From Salirhabdus sp. Marseille-P4669 (GTDB lineage: Bacteria; Bacillota; Bacilli; Bacillales; Alkalibacillaceae): DNA of 64,000 nucleotides. Position 1 is the first letter of the stretch. Each line of letters begins with the position of its first letter. Where the stretch lies: positions 124,001-188,000 of the forward strand of contig NZ_OEQK01000007.1 of the NCBI RefSeq assembly GCF_900240405.1, written 5' to 3'. Position numbers and translations under genes: made by a program. Shown one piece after another: positions 26,800 through 36,107 of this stretch. The notes beneath the pieces are model-generated. The model did no database searches. It worked only from the letters and a program-made list of their open reading frames with translations, and had not been told where the DNA came from.

Positions 26800-27870
26800 A
26801 TGAAAAGTACAATGGAAAAATATCGGATCAATCCAAATAAAGGATTAGAATTTGGTTTATATACATTAGGGGATCACATTCCAGATCCACATACAAAGGA
26901 GCGAATTCCTGCACAACAACGTTTAAAGGAGATTATTGAATTGGCTAAGCTTGCTGAGCAGGCTGGCATTGACTTTTTTAGTGTGGGGGAAAGTCATCAG
27001 GAATACTTTACGACTCAGGCACATTCCGTTGTTTTATCTGCGGTTGCACAGGCGACGGAAAAGATAAAAGTAGCGAGCTCGTCGACGATTATAAGCACGT
27101 CAGATCCTGTTCGTGTATTTGAGGATTTTGCGACAATTGACTTAATTTCCGATGGCCGTGCAGAAATTATTGCAGGCCGTGCGTCAAGAGTAGGTCTTTT
27201 TGAATTGTTAGGCTATGATCTACATGATTATGAAGAGTTGTTTGAGGAAAAATTTGAGCTTCTTCGAAAAATTAACGAAGAGGAGGTTGTCAATTGGAGC
27301 GGTCAATACCGAGCGCCATTACGAAATGCCAAGGTATTACCACGCCCGAAGGATGGCTTCTTGCCAATTTGGCGTGCGGTTGGAGGAACGCCTACGAGTG
27401 CTATAAAAGCAGGTCTTGCTGGCGTTCCAATGTTTCTAGCTCATCTCGGTGGTCCCGCAACCGTATTCAAACGCTCCATCGATGCTTATCGAGCAGCTGC
27501 AAGTCAAAATGGTCATAATCCAGAAGATTTGCCAATCGCAACAGCAGGATTTTTCTATGCTGCGGAAACCACACAGCAAGCACAACGAGAGACATATCCT
27601 TTTATTAATGAAGGAATGAAGCTAACAAATGGAAGAGGATTTGCGAAGCAGCTTTTTGCACAAGGTGCAGACCCACGTGATATTATGAATATTGGAAGTC
27701 CACAACAGATTATCGAAAAAATCCTATATCAGCATGAGCTTTTTGGCCATCAACGTTATATTGCTCAAATGGATTTTGGTGGGGTTTCCTTTGACAAGCT
27801 TAAACGAAATATAGATTATATTGGTACAGAAATACTACCAGCTATTAAAAAACATACTGCACAAAAGTAG
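26800..27870 (+). CDS. LLM-class flavin-dependent oxidoreductase
   Basis: A 356-residue luciferase-like monooxygenase that would use reduced FMN and oxygen. Seen: LEFGLYTLGDHIPDP, FFSVGESHQEYF, ASSSTIISTSDPVRVFEDFATIDL and RAEIIAGRAS, all typical of the TIM-barrel LLM family. Substrate unknown. The next gene, 12 bases on, is an FMN-reductase-like protein that could supply reduced flavin, so the two form a two-component oxidase operon. AAGGAAGGGA precedes the start. Likely repressed by the divergent HxlR-type regulator. Confidence 0.87.
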   Translation: MKSTMEKYRINPNKGLEFGLYTLGDHIPDPHTKERIPAQQRLKEIIELAKLAEQAGIDFFSVGESHQEYFTTQAHSVVLSAVAQATEKIKVASSSTIISTSDPVRVFEDFATIDLISDGRAEIIAGRASRVGLFELLGYDLHDYEELFEEKFELLRKINEEEVVNWSGQYRAPLRNAKVLPRPKDGFLPIWRAVGGTPTSAIKAGLAGVPMFLAHLGGPATVFKRSIDAYRAAASQNGHNPEDLPIATAGFFYAAETTQQAQRETYPFINEGMKLTNGRGFAKQLFAQGADPRDIMNIGSPQQIIEKILYQHELFGHQRYIAQMDFGGVSFDKLKRNIDYIGTEILPAIKKHTAQK

Positions 27871-27882
27871 GAGGCGCACTAG

Positions 27883-28449
27883 ATGAATATCGTACTACTC
27901 TCCGGCTCTATCGTTGGTTCCAAAACAAGAACGGCAATGAATTATACTTCTACTAAAATTCAGGAAAAATACCCTGATGCAGAAGTTACATTACTGGATT
28001 TAGCAGATTATCAAATTCAGTTTAGTGATGGACGGAACTATATGGAGTATGAAGGGGATACAAAATATATAACAGAAAAAATAATGGAAGCAGATGCAAT
28101 TATATTCGGGACTCCTATCTTCCAAGCGTCCATTCCAGCTACATTGAAAAATGTGTTTGACTTGCTACCTGTTAATGCTTTTCAAGATAAAATTGTAAGC
28201 ATGATTGTTACGGCGGGATCTTCCAAGCATTATTTAATCGCGGAGCAGCAGTTGAAGCCCATTTTAGCCTATATGAAAGCACAAATTGTCCAAACCTATG
28301 TGTTTATTGAGGAAAAAGACTTTCATCGGAAAGAAATTGTGAATGACGATGTGTTATTTCGCATCGATCGCTTAATTGAAGATACGGTGATGTTAACGGA
28401 AACCTATGAAAAAATCCGTGAAGCAAAGGATGCAGAATACGGTTTTTAA
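27883..28449 (+). CDS. NAD(P)H-dependent FMN reductase-like protein
   Basis: A 188-residue flavodoxin-fold reductase. Seen: the N-terminal phosphate-binding loop LLSGSIVGSKTRTAMN, ADAIIFGTPIFQASIPATLKNVFDLLP (the flavin isoalloxazine-binding PxxxxSxxxxLKN region), and VTAGSSKHYLIAEQQLKPIL, all as in NADPH-dependent FMN reductases (SsuE/ArsH relatives). AGGAGG precedes the ATG. Downstream of, and likely partnered with, the LLM oxidoreductase. Confidence 0.87.
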   Translation: MNIVLLSGSIVGSKTRTAMNYTSTKIQEKYPDAEVTLLDLADYQIQFSDGRNYMEYEGDTKYITEKIMEADAIIFGTPIFQASIPATLKNVFDLLPVNAFQDKIVSMIVTAGSSKHYLIAEQQLKPILAYMKAQIVQTYVFIEEKDFHRKEIVNDDVLFRIDRLIEDTVMLTETYEKIREAKDAEYGF

Positions 28450-28461
28450 AGGAGATTCAAT

Positions 28462-28806
28462 TTATGCAAGGAAATCAGTATATTCCTGTATCAGTCTAAA
28501 TATGGCAATAGCAAAACCTAATAAACTAGCCTTTATTTTGGAAGCATGAAAATCTTTGTTTGCCACTATATAAAGCAGGATGAGTGTAAATCCAATTGGA
28601 AACCATAGCTCAAAGGAACGCTCGTCTGAGTAGTAAGAATACAGTGGTGCAACAAACGTACTGATAAGAAAATAGAAGAAGAGTGTAGCATAGCGATTGT
28701 TCAATTCTTTTCCCCATTTTCGAATGAAAGAAAAGCCAATTAAAATGAGAATGAAGATAAAAAGAGCCAGCAAATTTATGGTTACATTTCCAAATTCTAA
28801 TTTCAT
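28462..28806 (-). CDS. Small membrane protein, unknown (114 aa)
   Basis: A 114-residue hydrophobic protein with about four membrane segments (near residues 8-28, 40-57, 67-84 and 90-108). I do not recognise the family. AAGGAGAGA lies before the ATG on the minus strand. It converges with the FMN reductase gene with only 12 bases between. A strong hairpin lies 65 bases upstream of its start. Confidence 0.6.
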   Translation of the reverse strand: MKLEFGNVTINLLALFIFILILIGFSFIRKWGKELNNRYATLFFYFLISTFVAPLYSYYSDERSFELWFPIGFTLILLYIVANKDFHASKIKASLLGFAIAIFRLIQEYTDFLA

Positions 28807-28870
28807 ATACTTCTCTCCTTAATTCGTACTACTAAGTTATAATCATTATATCGTAAGTGGTGTAAAAAAT

Positions 28871-28907
28871 AACCATCCCCTTGGAAATTTAGGGGATGGT
28901 TATTTTC
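28871..28907. terminator. Strong hairpin upstream of the small membrane protein gene
   Basis: AACCATCCCC, an 11-base loop and GGGGATGGTT form a 10-bp stem. The better U-run (TTATTTTTT) is on the minus strand, so it would act in the leader of the 114-residue protein gene or insulate it from the operon on the right. Confidence 0.7.
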
Positions 28908-29096
28908 GTATGGTTCCAATTTCATAATAATGAGTCTTTCGTTGGATATACGATGTATCCAGGTTTTTCCTGAAGAAAAGGACCTATTTCCAAATATCTA
29001 TTTCATCGTCCTTTTTCGAGATTTTATAATGTTTTTTGTAATAATATAGTAATATATGTAGTAGCAATAGTAACCAAAAGTTAGGAGGTACAAGAC

Positions 29097-30569
29097 TTGA
29101 TATGTCCCAGCTGTCATACCGAGCAACACAGTAATAAATTTTGTAATACATGTGGGGAAAATTTACAAACGGTTCAGCAAGCACAGTCAAAAGATAGAGA
29201 AAACACACAGGAGAACAATGAAAGAATAGAGCAAAAAACTACGAATCTCGTAAATAAACAAAAGAAAAAAGAAAAGAATAAACCACCCATCCAATTCACA
29301 TGGAATTTGGATAATGTGACATTGGCAAAGGGAGTCGGGATTCCAGTTGGATCCTTAGTTGTTTTTGTTCTGTTGTCGGCTATTTTAGCTCCACTTCTGA
29401 ATGGATCGCGCGTAATTAAGGATTACATATTTTTGTTTTTTACATCCACCCTTCAATTAGGGGAGCAAGTAGCAATATCTCTTTTATCTACGATGAAGCT
29501 GACTATGTTTGATGTTTTGCTTGCGATGCATGGAGGCACAATGAAGGGAACCGTTTGGGAGGACGGCGGTAGGGATCCTCTAACAGAGTTTACTTTTCAG
29601 TTCCCTGTAATTCTAGCCATTATCGCAACAATTACATTACTTGCAGTTGCTTTTTACTTTTTGAAACGATTTATAAAGGCAACTCCAATGCAAAAGCTTG
29701 CAATTGTTGGTATTTCTGCACTCATTTATAGTTTCGTACTTATACTTGTTTTACAAATTATGAAACCAACCTATGTTAGCAATGAGCATGCATTGGAAGT
29801 CTCCTTCTCTGGATTTGGTGTACTCGTAAAGGCATTTCTAATTGTTTGTATGGCTGGATTGATAGGGTTTGGTCCATGGAAGCTGAAAGATAGCGAGAAA
29901 GGTAAATGGTTCACTGTGCTACAGCCTTTGAAAACCTTTTTCATTACCTTGCTTTTTTTAGAGGCTTTTATTTGTATTCTAATGATTGTAACGTGGTTGT
30001 TTACAAATCCTGCCACATTAATGGCACAGCCTATCTCGAGTCCTGGAACCATGTGGTTTATTTATCGTAATGACCCATTATTTTACTTATTATTGCCTAA
30101 CATTGTTTTAGCTGAACAGCTTTATGCAATAGGTGGCACATGGCAGATTACAACACCACTATTAGGAGAGCTGATACAAGTATCCAATCCATTTTCCATT
30201 AATATCCTGACTGGTAGCAATGCAATCGGAATGGAAAATGCTGCCTCATGGACGGACGGTGTGAATTCGGCTCGTTTTGTTTGGCATCCATTTGCATTAT
30301 TGATTGCGTTTATTTATGCGGCTACAAAATTGCCACAAAATGTACCAGTTATGACTAAGGTTTATCATGGAGTCGGAGTAGCAGCAGTTGTTACATTACT
30401 CGCCAACTGGTTAACAATTTCTTTCAAAAATCGTAGCACAGAGGGAATTGCTGGATTTAATGCATTCCAAGTATTCCTATGTGCTGCAATTGTCATTGGA
30501 TTGGTATATGTCGCATACGTTTACCTTCCAAATGTAATATCGAAAAAGAGAGTAGGTGAAGAGACATGA
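29097..30569 (+). CDS. Zinc-ribbon multispanning membrane protein
   Basis: A 490-residue membrane protein of unknown function, first gene of a three-gene operon. It opens with a zinc ribbon (CPSCHTEQHSNKFCNTCG: two CxxC pairs within residues 3-19), then a Gln/Lys-rich cytoplasmic linker to about residue 70, then eight or so membrane segments. TTG 29097 is the start: it puts the first Cys at residue 3, and AGGAGGT lies 7 bases upstream. The gene ends in an ATGA overlap with the VWA gene, so the two are translated together. Zinc ribbon plus membrane domain suggests a sensor or scaffold, which is inference. Confidence 0.75.
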   Translation: MICPSCHTEQHSNKFCNTCGENLQTVQQAQSKDRENTQENNERIEQKTTNLVNKQKKKEKNKPPIQFTWNLDNVTLAKGVGIPVGSLVVFVLLSAILAPLLNGSRVIKDYIFLFFTSTLQLGEQVAISLLSTMKLTMFDVLLAMHGGTMKGTVWEDGGRDPLTEFTFQFPVILAIIATITLLAVAFYFLKRFIKATPMQKLAIVGISALIYSFVLILVLQIMKPTYVSNEHALEVSFSGFGVLVKAFLIVCMAGLIGFGPWKLKDSEKGKWFTVLQPLKTFFITLLFLEAFICILMIVTWLFTNPATLMAQPISSPGTMWFIYRNDPLFYLLLPNIVLAEQLYAIGGTWQITTPLLGELIQVSNPFSINILTGSNAIGMENAASWTDGVNSARFVWHPFALLIAFIYAATKLPQNVPVMTKVYHGVGVAAVVTLLANWLTISFKNRSTEGIAGFNAFQVFLCAAIVIGLVYVAYVYLPNVISKKRVGEET

Positions 30570-33500
30570 ATCAACTGTTATATATTGGCGTTATAGCAAC
30601 ATGCATCGTATTTTTTATCGCCATTCTCTCTCTTTTCATCGCCTTAAAAAAGTATCGTCCGGATTGGAAAATAATGAAGTTTTTCCCCTTAGGTGTGGTC
30701 ATGATTGGCATTATGGGGCTTGCTAGCTTTCAGGTCTTAACGGATAACCATGAAGCAAAGGTACCTTATGATCCTGCTGTTGACTTATACAAAAATGCAG
30801 ATTGGGTATTAACGGAGGATGCAGGACTAAGTCAGTTAAGCATAAAGCATAAATGGGAAGAAACCCCAACTATTGAAAATAAATTCTTGTTTTCTTTAAC
30901 ACTACTAAAAAATAACGATATAAATCGTGCAGTAAAGCTATTAGAAGAAGTGAAACGATCTGTTGAGGCCTCAGAATATTTAACTGTGAATATGGTAGAG
31001 GATGCCTTAAGCATCGCAGAGGCACTACCTGAAGAAGTCAATGAACAAACAGGAGAGATAGAAGAAAGTGCGCTTGAACCAATTCATGATATTTTAGCTG
31101 AAATAAAAGAGTCCGTTGAAAAGAATTCGAAATTTGACGAGACAGAGCTAAGCTTTTTAGCGACAATCGATCGGGAGCGATTAATCTTTTTAACGAGTAT
31201 AAATGGAGATACTAGTGAAGCACGGGAAAAGCTTGACACTGTATTAAATACGGAGGATGTGACAATCCGTAATCCTGTAATCAAAAAGGAAATCGCAAAA
31301 TCAAGCATGTTTTTCCAAAATAATAGTGCCGCAGAAAAATACTTAATCGACGTGATTCAGGATTACCCGAGTGACCATGAAGCTATCACAATGTTAAGTG
31401 AAATTTATTTAAATGGAGAATATGTCCCATCGGAGGCTGCACAAACACTTCCGCAATATAACTTTGCGAAGCTCGGTGCGGTTCAAAGTGCAATTGAAAC
31501 GTATGAAAAGATGCAAGTAGAGGATGTTTTGAAGGACGAGAAAGACGATTCAAATAACGAAGAATTTGCATTTGATTACTCCAAACAGCTTTCGAATGAA
31601 TTGGCTTTTGCGCTTGTAGATTCGATAGAAGGACAATCGGATGAAAATCCAACGATTGATGTTCGAATGTCTCGCTATTATTTTAATAAAGGAGATAACG
31701 AAACAGCAAAAGCGTATATTCAAGAAATGTTAAATCATAAGGATGAGCTCGGGGTTTTCGAGCAAATGGTCATCAATACGATACAATACAACGATGAAAA
31801 GTCGAAGGATTTAACGAATACTTCGTCCTTTACAGAGCGTAGGCCCTATATGGAGGAAATGTATCAAATGAAGGAAGACCTTTATGCAAGCTTCCATACG
31901 CCAACGATTTATGGGGATGAGCGTACCGTTTCGGAGGAGAGTTATGAATATTTTCTAACGGAGACGATAAAAGAGCCAACAAACGAGCGTATTTCCATTA
32001 TGAACATAGAGCCAAATGACGATGGGGAAATTACGTTATATTTAGGCGCTGAAAACATGGAAGACTTATCGAAAGGAAAGCTCTCGATTACCGATAATGG
32101 AAAACCGATAGAGGACTTTACCTTTGAGCGATTAAGTGATTTAGATGATGGGAATAGTCTCCGTTCAATCGGGTTAGTGCTTGATGTTAGTGGAAGTATG
32201 GATGGTAGTCGGATTGAAATGGCAAAAAGTGCTGGCGCATCCTTCCTCCAACAAATCAAAGATTATGAACAAGCAGAGCTCGTTTCCTTTAATTCGGCTC
32301 CAACCCTTGTACAATCCTTTACGAAGGATAAAGGAGCATTAGTAAGTAGTGTTATGGGGCTAAGTGCTGGAGGAAATACGAATATAACCGATTCCCTTAT
32401 TTATGAGCTTGAGCGCTTAAAAAATGAGGATGGACATAAAGTGCTCTTTATTTTCTCAGATGGAGAAGATGATGTATTTTCTCAAGTAGAGTCTCGTGCT
32501 AAAGTAATAGATTTAGCAAACCAATATGGGATATCTATTTTTGCAGTAGGATTCGGTGCTGGTTATGAAACATTGTCTGAGGTTGCTGTCGAAACAGGTG
32601 GTGCGTACATTGCTACACCAAATGAAGCAACAATATTCTCTGGCTTTGATTCGGTTTCAGAGATGCTAGACAATGTCTATCGTGTAACATATCAATTAGA
32701 TCCAGTGGAATACGGAACTCATATCGTAAAAGCGCAATATGATCAAGTTTCAGATAAGAAAGAGTATGAGCTAGCTGCACCAGCTGCTGGACCTGGAGAT
32801 GATGAAGAAGACGAGGAAAATGTTCATTTTGACATTTATCAAATGATTCCAAGCACCATCTATCAATCTAAAGGGGATACAGTAGCCATCCTTTCAGGTA
32901 AAGGATTAAAGGATGTGGAGCTTCTATCCATCAATGGAGAAGAAATAGAAGATTACAAGATTTTAAGTGATGAGGAAATCGAAATAACGATACCAGATAG
33001 CATTTCTTATGGATTACACTTAATCGTAGCAGTAAACAATAAAGGGGAAGAAGCACAAACGGAATTCGTTGTATCAAAACCTGGCATGCAGGATAATTAC
33101 GATTTTGGCTGGGCAACCCTTTATGCGGACTTCTGTCAAGCTCAAGGGACAACAATTGAATGTATCGGAAATCCAAGTGTTGATAAATTCTTATATCCGA
33201 GCGGTGCGAAGATGACGTTAAAGAATGATGAAGAGCTGACATTTAATGGCTTGGCATTTGATGTGCAGGATTCAAAGCTTAGTTTCTTCAAGAGTACGCT
33301 AGGTGGTCGAAATGAATTTATAAATGAACAAATTACCATGAAGAAAAAGGATTATGGGGAATTTTTCGATCTATCGAATGGATCCTTTAGTGGCATCACA
33401 TTTAATAAATTGGGCTTTGACATCGCCTTAACGAATATGGGTTATCAGGCGAAGCTAGAAAAGGCACCAGGAAGCTTTACCGCAGAAACGAAATTTAATG

Positions 33501-34438
33501 GCTCTGATGCGAAGTCGTTAATTGGTAAAACAACCTTGACGAATTTACGACTGATTGAAAAAATATCACAGCTACTGGATTATAGCATGGAAGCCACAGC
33601 TGAAATTTCACCAGACCAGGCGAATATTACAGGGAAAATAAATTATTCAGGTTTTGATGCTGGGCTAATTGGCTTCTCCGATGTTGGCGGTGGATTCCAG
33701 TATGATGATATACGGAAACGATTTGTGTTTGATGCTAATGTAGGAGGATTCGAAATTGCGAACCGAAAACTAAAAGGGGTATTTGAAGCAGCAGATCTTT
33801 CCATCGGTGTAGAGTATCCGTTTAAAACACGATTTGGATTAACGTTAGAGGGAAATGTACCAATTGGAGCTACTGGCCTTACGTTAAATAAAGCGGGATT
33901 ATTAGTTGACGCTACTTCTTATCGAGAGGGCGGATTTGACGTCGGCGTCGGAACCGTTGCAGACCCAGTAATTCAAATGGCCATTCAGGAAATCAACAAC
34001 TTTGAGATTATGAATATTAAACTATTTGAACTTGATGAAAATACGCAATTACTTGGTCTAGACATTTCTGGACTGCTAAAAAACGCCTTTACCAGTGATT
34101 GGGAAGGGACCGGAAAGGCAACAGGTCAAGTAATCGGATTTAACGTAGTAGAAGCAAATAGTAGATATACCAAAAATCTCATTGAGTCGGAATTAAAACA
34201 AAATGACAAAACGTTTAAAACGACAATCGTATTTAACGATCCAGCTTACTGGAACGACCTTGTTATCTATCATGAATCAGGGATCGAGAAAAATTTACCA
34301 TTCGATCTGAAAGTGATGGCAAAAGCCAACTTTGAAATTGTTCCATCAGACCTTGGGCGATCCGATGTAAAAATAAGTGGCCAAGTAGGTTGGACGAAGT
34401 TTGAATTTGATAAAGATGATTTGAATATCTTTAATTAA
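30566..34438 (+). CDS. 1290-aa membrane-anchored VWA protein
   Basis: Very large protein of unknown function. Layout: two N-terminal membrane segments (residues ~5-28 and 38-58), a long helical, TPR-like region (70-480) with repeated Ala/Leu/Glu helices, and a von Willebrand A domain with complete MIDAS (DVSGSMDG near residue 540, GGNTNITDSL with Thr, FSDGEDD). An IPT/TIG-like domain follows (~745-830: DIYQMIPSTIYQSKGDTVAIL), then a 450-residue beta-rich C-terminal region with no family I recognise. If the membrane segments form a hairpin the bulk would face the cytoplasm; if the first acts as a signal, it faces outward. It overlaps the zinc-ribbon gene and is followed within 20 bases by the surface protein gene. 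Confidence 0.8.
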   Translation: MNQLLYIGVIATCIVFFIAILSLFIALKKYRPDWKIMKFFPLGVVMIGIMGLASFQVLTDNHEAKVPYDPAVDLYKNADWVLTEDAGLSQLSIKHKWEETPTIENKFLFSLTLLKNNDINRAVKLLEEVKRSVEASEYLTVNMVEDALSIAEALPEEVNEQTGEIEESALEPIHDILAEIKESVEKNSKFDETELSFLATIDRERLIFLTSINGDTSEAREKLDTVLNTEDVTIRNPVIKKEIAKSSMFFQNNSAAEKYLIDVIQDYPSDHEAITMLSEIYLNGEYVPSEAAQTLPQYNFAKLGAVQSAIETYEKMQVEDVLKDEKDDSNNEEFAFDYSKQLSNELAFALVDSIEGQSDENPTIDVRMSRYYFNKGDNETAKAYIQEMLNHKDELGVFEQMVINTIQYNDEKSKDLTNTSSFTERRPYMEEMYQMKEDLYASFHTPTIYGDERTVSEESYEYFLTETIKEPTNERISIMNIEPNDDGEITLYLGAENMEDLSKGKLSITDNGKPIEDFTFERLSDLDDGNSLRSIGLVLDVSGSMDGSRIEMAKSAGASFLQQIKDYEQAELVSFNSAPTLVQSFTKDKGALVSSVMGLSAGGNTNITDSLIYELERLKNEDGHKVLFIFSDGEDDVFSQVESRAKVIDLANQYGISIFAVGFGAGYETLSEVAVETGGAYIATPNEATIFSGFDSVSEMLDNVYRVTYQLDPVEYGTHIVKAQYDQVSDKKEYELAAPAAGPGDDEEDEENVHFDIYQMIPSTIYQSKGDTVAILSGKGLKDVELLSINGEEIEDYKILSDEEIEITIPDSISYGLHLIVAVNNKGEEAQTEFVVSKPGMQDNYDFGWATLYADFCQAQGTTIECIGNPSVDKFLYPSGAKMTLKNDEELTFNGLAFDVQDSKLSFFKSTLGGRNEFINEQITMKKKDYGEFFDLSNGSFSGITFNKLGFDIALTNMGYQAKLEKAPGSFTAETKFNGSDAKSLIGKTTLTNLRLIEKISQLLDYSMEATAEISPDQANITGKINYSGFDAGLIGFSDVGGGFQYDDIRKRFVFDANVGGFEIANRKLKGVFEAADLSIGVEYPFKTRFGLTLEGNVPIGATGLTLNKAGLLVDATSYREGGFDVGVGTVADPVIQMAIQEINNFEIMNIKLFELDENTQLLGLDISGLLKNAFTSDWEGTGKATGQVIGFNVVEANSRYTKNLIESELKQNDKTFKTTIVFNDPAYWNDLVIYHESGIEKNLPFDLKVMAKANFEIVPSDLGRSDVKISGQVGWTKFEFDKDDLNIFN

Positions 34439-34455
34439 GGAAAGTGGGGATTAAC

Positions 34456-36015
34456 GTGAAAAACAGATGGATACCATTGCTTATTATACTAGTATTAATA
34501 GCAACATTCTCCCCGCTTTCTATTCAAGCTGAAACCTATACAAAAACGTATGAGCTAGATGAAAAACAGGAGAATTTTCAGTTTGTAATTGAGGGAGAAC
34601 AGAACAATTTTGACGTAAATATGACATTGCCAAATGGAACAAAAGTGAATTTTGAAGAATTTGACCTTGATCAGTATATGTATTTTTCGATGACGAATAA
34701 ACGTATCTGGGCTTTAAAAAGTGCTCCTGCTGGTACCTATACATTTGAAATAGTAGGAGCAAGCGAAGATAATTTTTCAGTGGATACAGAGGAAGCGGTA
34801 GATCAACCAGTTGTAAACTGGACGTCACCTAGTGAGGAAACGATCACAGTTCGAAATGATGAGCCTGTTACATTGTCGTGGAAGGCAAGCGGGGACTTTC
34901 AATATGATGATGATTTGAACTTCATTCTCCAGCAAGAAGGCGGATGGCATGAGTTTGTTGTCGACGATGCGAACGCAGATGATGGGGAAATGGAAGTCAC
35001 TTTACCGGAAACGATTCCATCAGGGACCTATCGGTTGTTTATCGAAGCAGATAATCCAAATGTAGAGCCGCAGCGTGTGAATCCGAATGTCGTGATTGAC
35101 TATACGAACGATCGGTATGAAATGGGTACGGTCGAGATTGTCGATCAGTTTGTAGAAAATGGCATACTTTATTTGAATGTACAAGTTCCAAATGGATTGT
35201 ATTTTGACTATATGGAAGCTCAACTAGTGGATGAGTCAGGAGAGAATACTCGAATTGCAGCCGGCGAAGAGGACGACCTTATTCGAATCGAAGAAACCGA
35301 CGAATATGAGGTTTGGAACTGGTCGGTAATGGAATTGGAGGATGGTACATATTCCGGGAATATGATTGTTTTGGAAGATGATGATGAATTCACGCCGTTA
35401 TTGGAAATAGAGCCATTTGATATTAAACAAACCGATTTCACTGAAGATATGGTGGAGTGGTCCATTACGGAAGAAGAAACGAATGCGACGTCATTAGATA
35501 TTACCGTTCGTTTTCCAAAAGGTACACAAGTGGAAGTGCTTGTAGAAGAAAAGTCTGCATTAACGACCACGGTGGAAGAGGAAGAAGAAGTATTGTCGGT
35601 TGGGTTAGAAGAAGGGTTCCCATATATTATGGTTCGTGCAACCGATGAACATAACAATACACAAACCTATACAAAGCAATACAAAGTAGACCATACTCCA
35701 CCACAATTAGAGTTGATTCAGCCATTACCTACACATAGCAAATTGGAGGATGACTTTGCCAGTGGATATGTGGAAATTGGTAGTAAACTGATGATAAATG
35801 GTGAAGAAGTGAAGTACGACGAGGACGGATATTTTCTAGTAGAGAATATCGGGAATGACCTTGAGTTAGTGGTTTCCGATTCGTTCGGAAACAAGGCAGA
35901 ATATCAATGGGAAGCAGAACAAAAATCTGTGAGCCTGGCTTGGATTTGGATTGTCGTACTTAATGTTGGGATTGTTGGAGGAACTGGATTTACGATTTGG
36001 AGATTGCGGAAGTAG
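34456..36015 (+). CDS. Exported beta-rich protein with C-terminal membrane anchor
   Basis: A 519-residue extracytoplasmic protein, third in the operon. It has a signal peptide (KNRW, hydrophobic core, then SIQA before ETYTK), several Ig/fibronectin-like beta segments (for example VNWTSPSEETITVRNDEPVT and YKVDHTPPQLELIQP), an acidic overall composition, and one membrane segment near the C-terminus (LAWIWIVVLNVGIVGG) followed by a basic tail (WRLRK). GTG 34456 gives the cleanest signal peptide and has GTGGGGA upstream; GTG 34444 is the longer option. It probably contacts the VWA protein outside the membrane, but no such partner is known. A strong terminator closes the operon. Confidence 0.78.
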   Translation: MKNRWIPLLIILVLIATFSPLSIQAETYTKTYELDEKQENFQFVIEGEQNNFDVNMTLPNGTKVNFEEFDLDQYMYFSMTNKRIWALKSAPAGTYTFEIVGASEDNFSVDTEEAVDQPVVNWTSPSEETITVRNDEPVTLSWKASGDFQYDDDLNFILQQEGGWHEFVVDDANADDGEMEVTLPETIPSGTYRLFIEADNPNVEPQRVNPNVVIDYTNDRYEMGTVEIVDQFVENGILYLNVQVPNGLYFDYMEAQLVDESGENTRIAAGEEDDLIRIEETDEYEVWNWSVMELEDGTYSGNMIVLEDDDEFTPLLEIEPFDIKQTDFTEDMVEWSITEEETNATSLDITVRFPKGTQVEVLVEEKSALTTTVEEEEEVLSVGLEEGFPYIMVRATDEHNNTQTYTKQYKVDHTPPQLELIQPLPTHSKLEDDFASGYVEIGSKLMINGEEVKYDEDGYFLVENIGNDLELVVSDSFGNKAEYQWEAEQKSVSLAWIWIVVLNVGIVGGTGFTIWRLRK

Positions 36016-36020
36016 TAGGG

Positions 36021-36051
36021 AGCGCCATGACGAGGTCATGGCGCTTGTTTG
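36021..36051 (+). terminator. Terminator of the VWA operon
   Basis: AGCGCCATGAC, a 3-base loop and GTCATGGCGCT give an 11-bp GC-rich stem with a TGTTTGTT tail. Confidence 0.8.
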
Positions 36052-36107
36052 TTATTGTACTTAAAAACTTCTCAGCCTCATAATCATAAGGAGATGCGCA
36101 CGATACG

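Noticed and set aside
28984-29208. 74-codon minus-strand hydrophobic ORF
   Set aside because: Overlaps the start and zinc ribbon of the zinc-ribbon membrane protein gene on the other strand, which has the far better start signals.
35220-35657. 145-codon minus-strand ORF rich in Ser
   Set aside because: Shadow of the acidic surface protein gene; Ser runs come from antisense of Glu/Asp codons.
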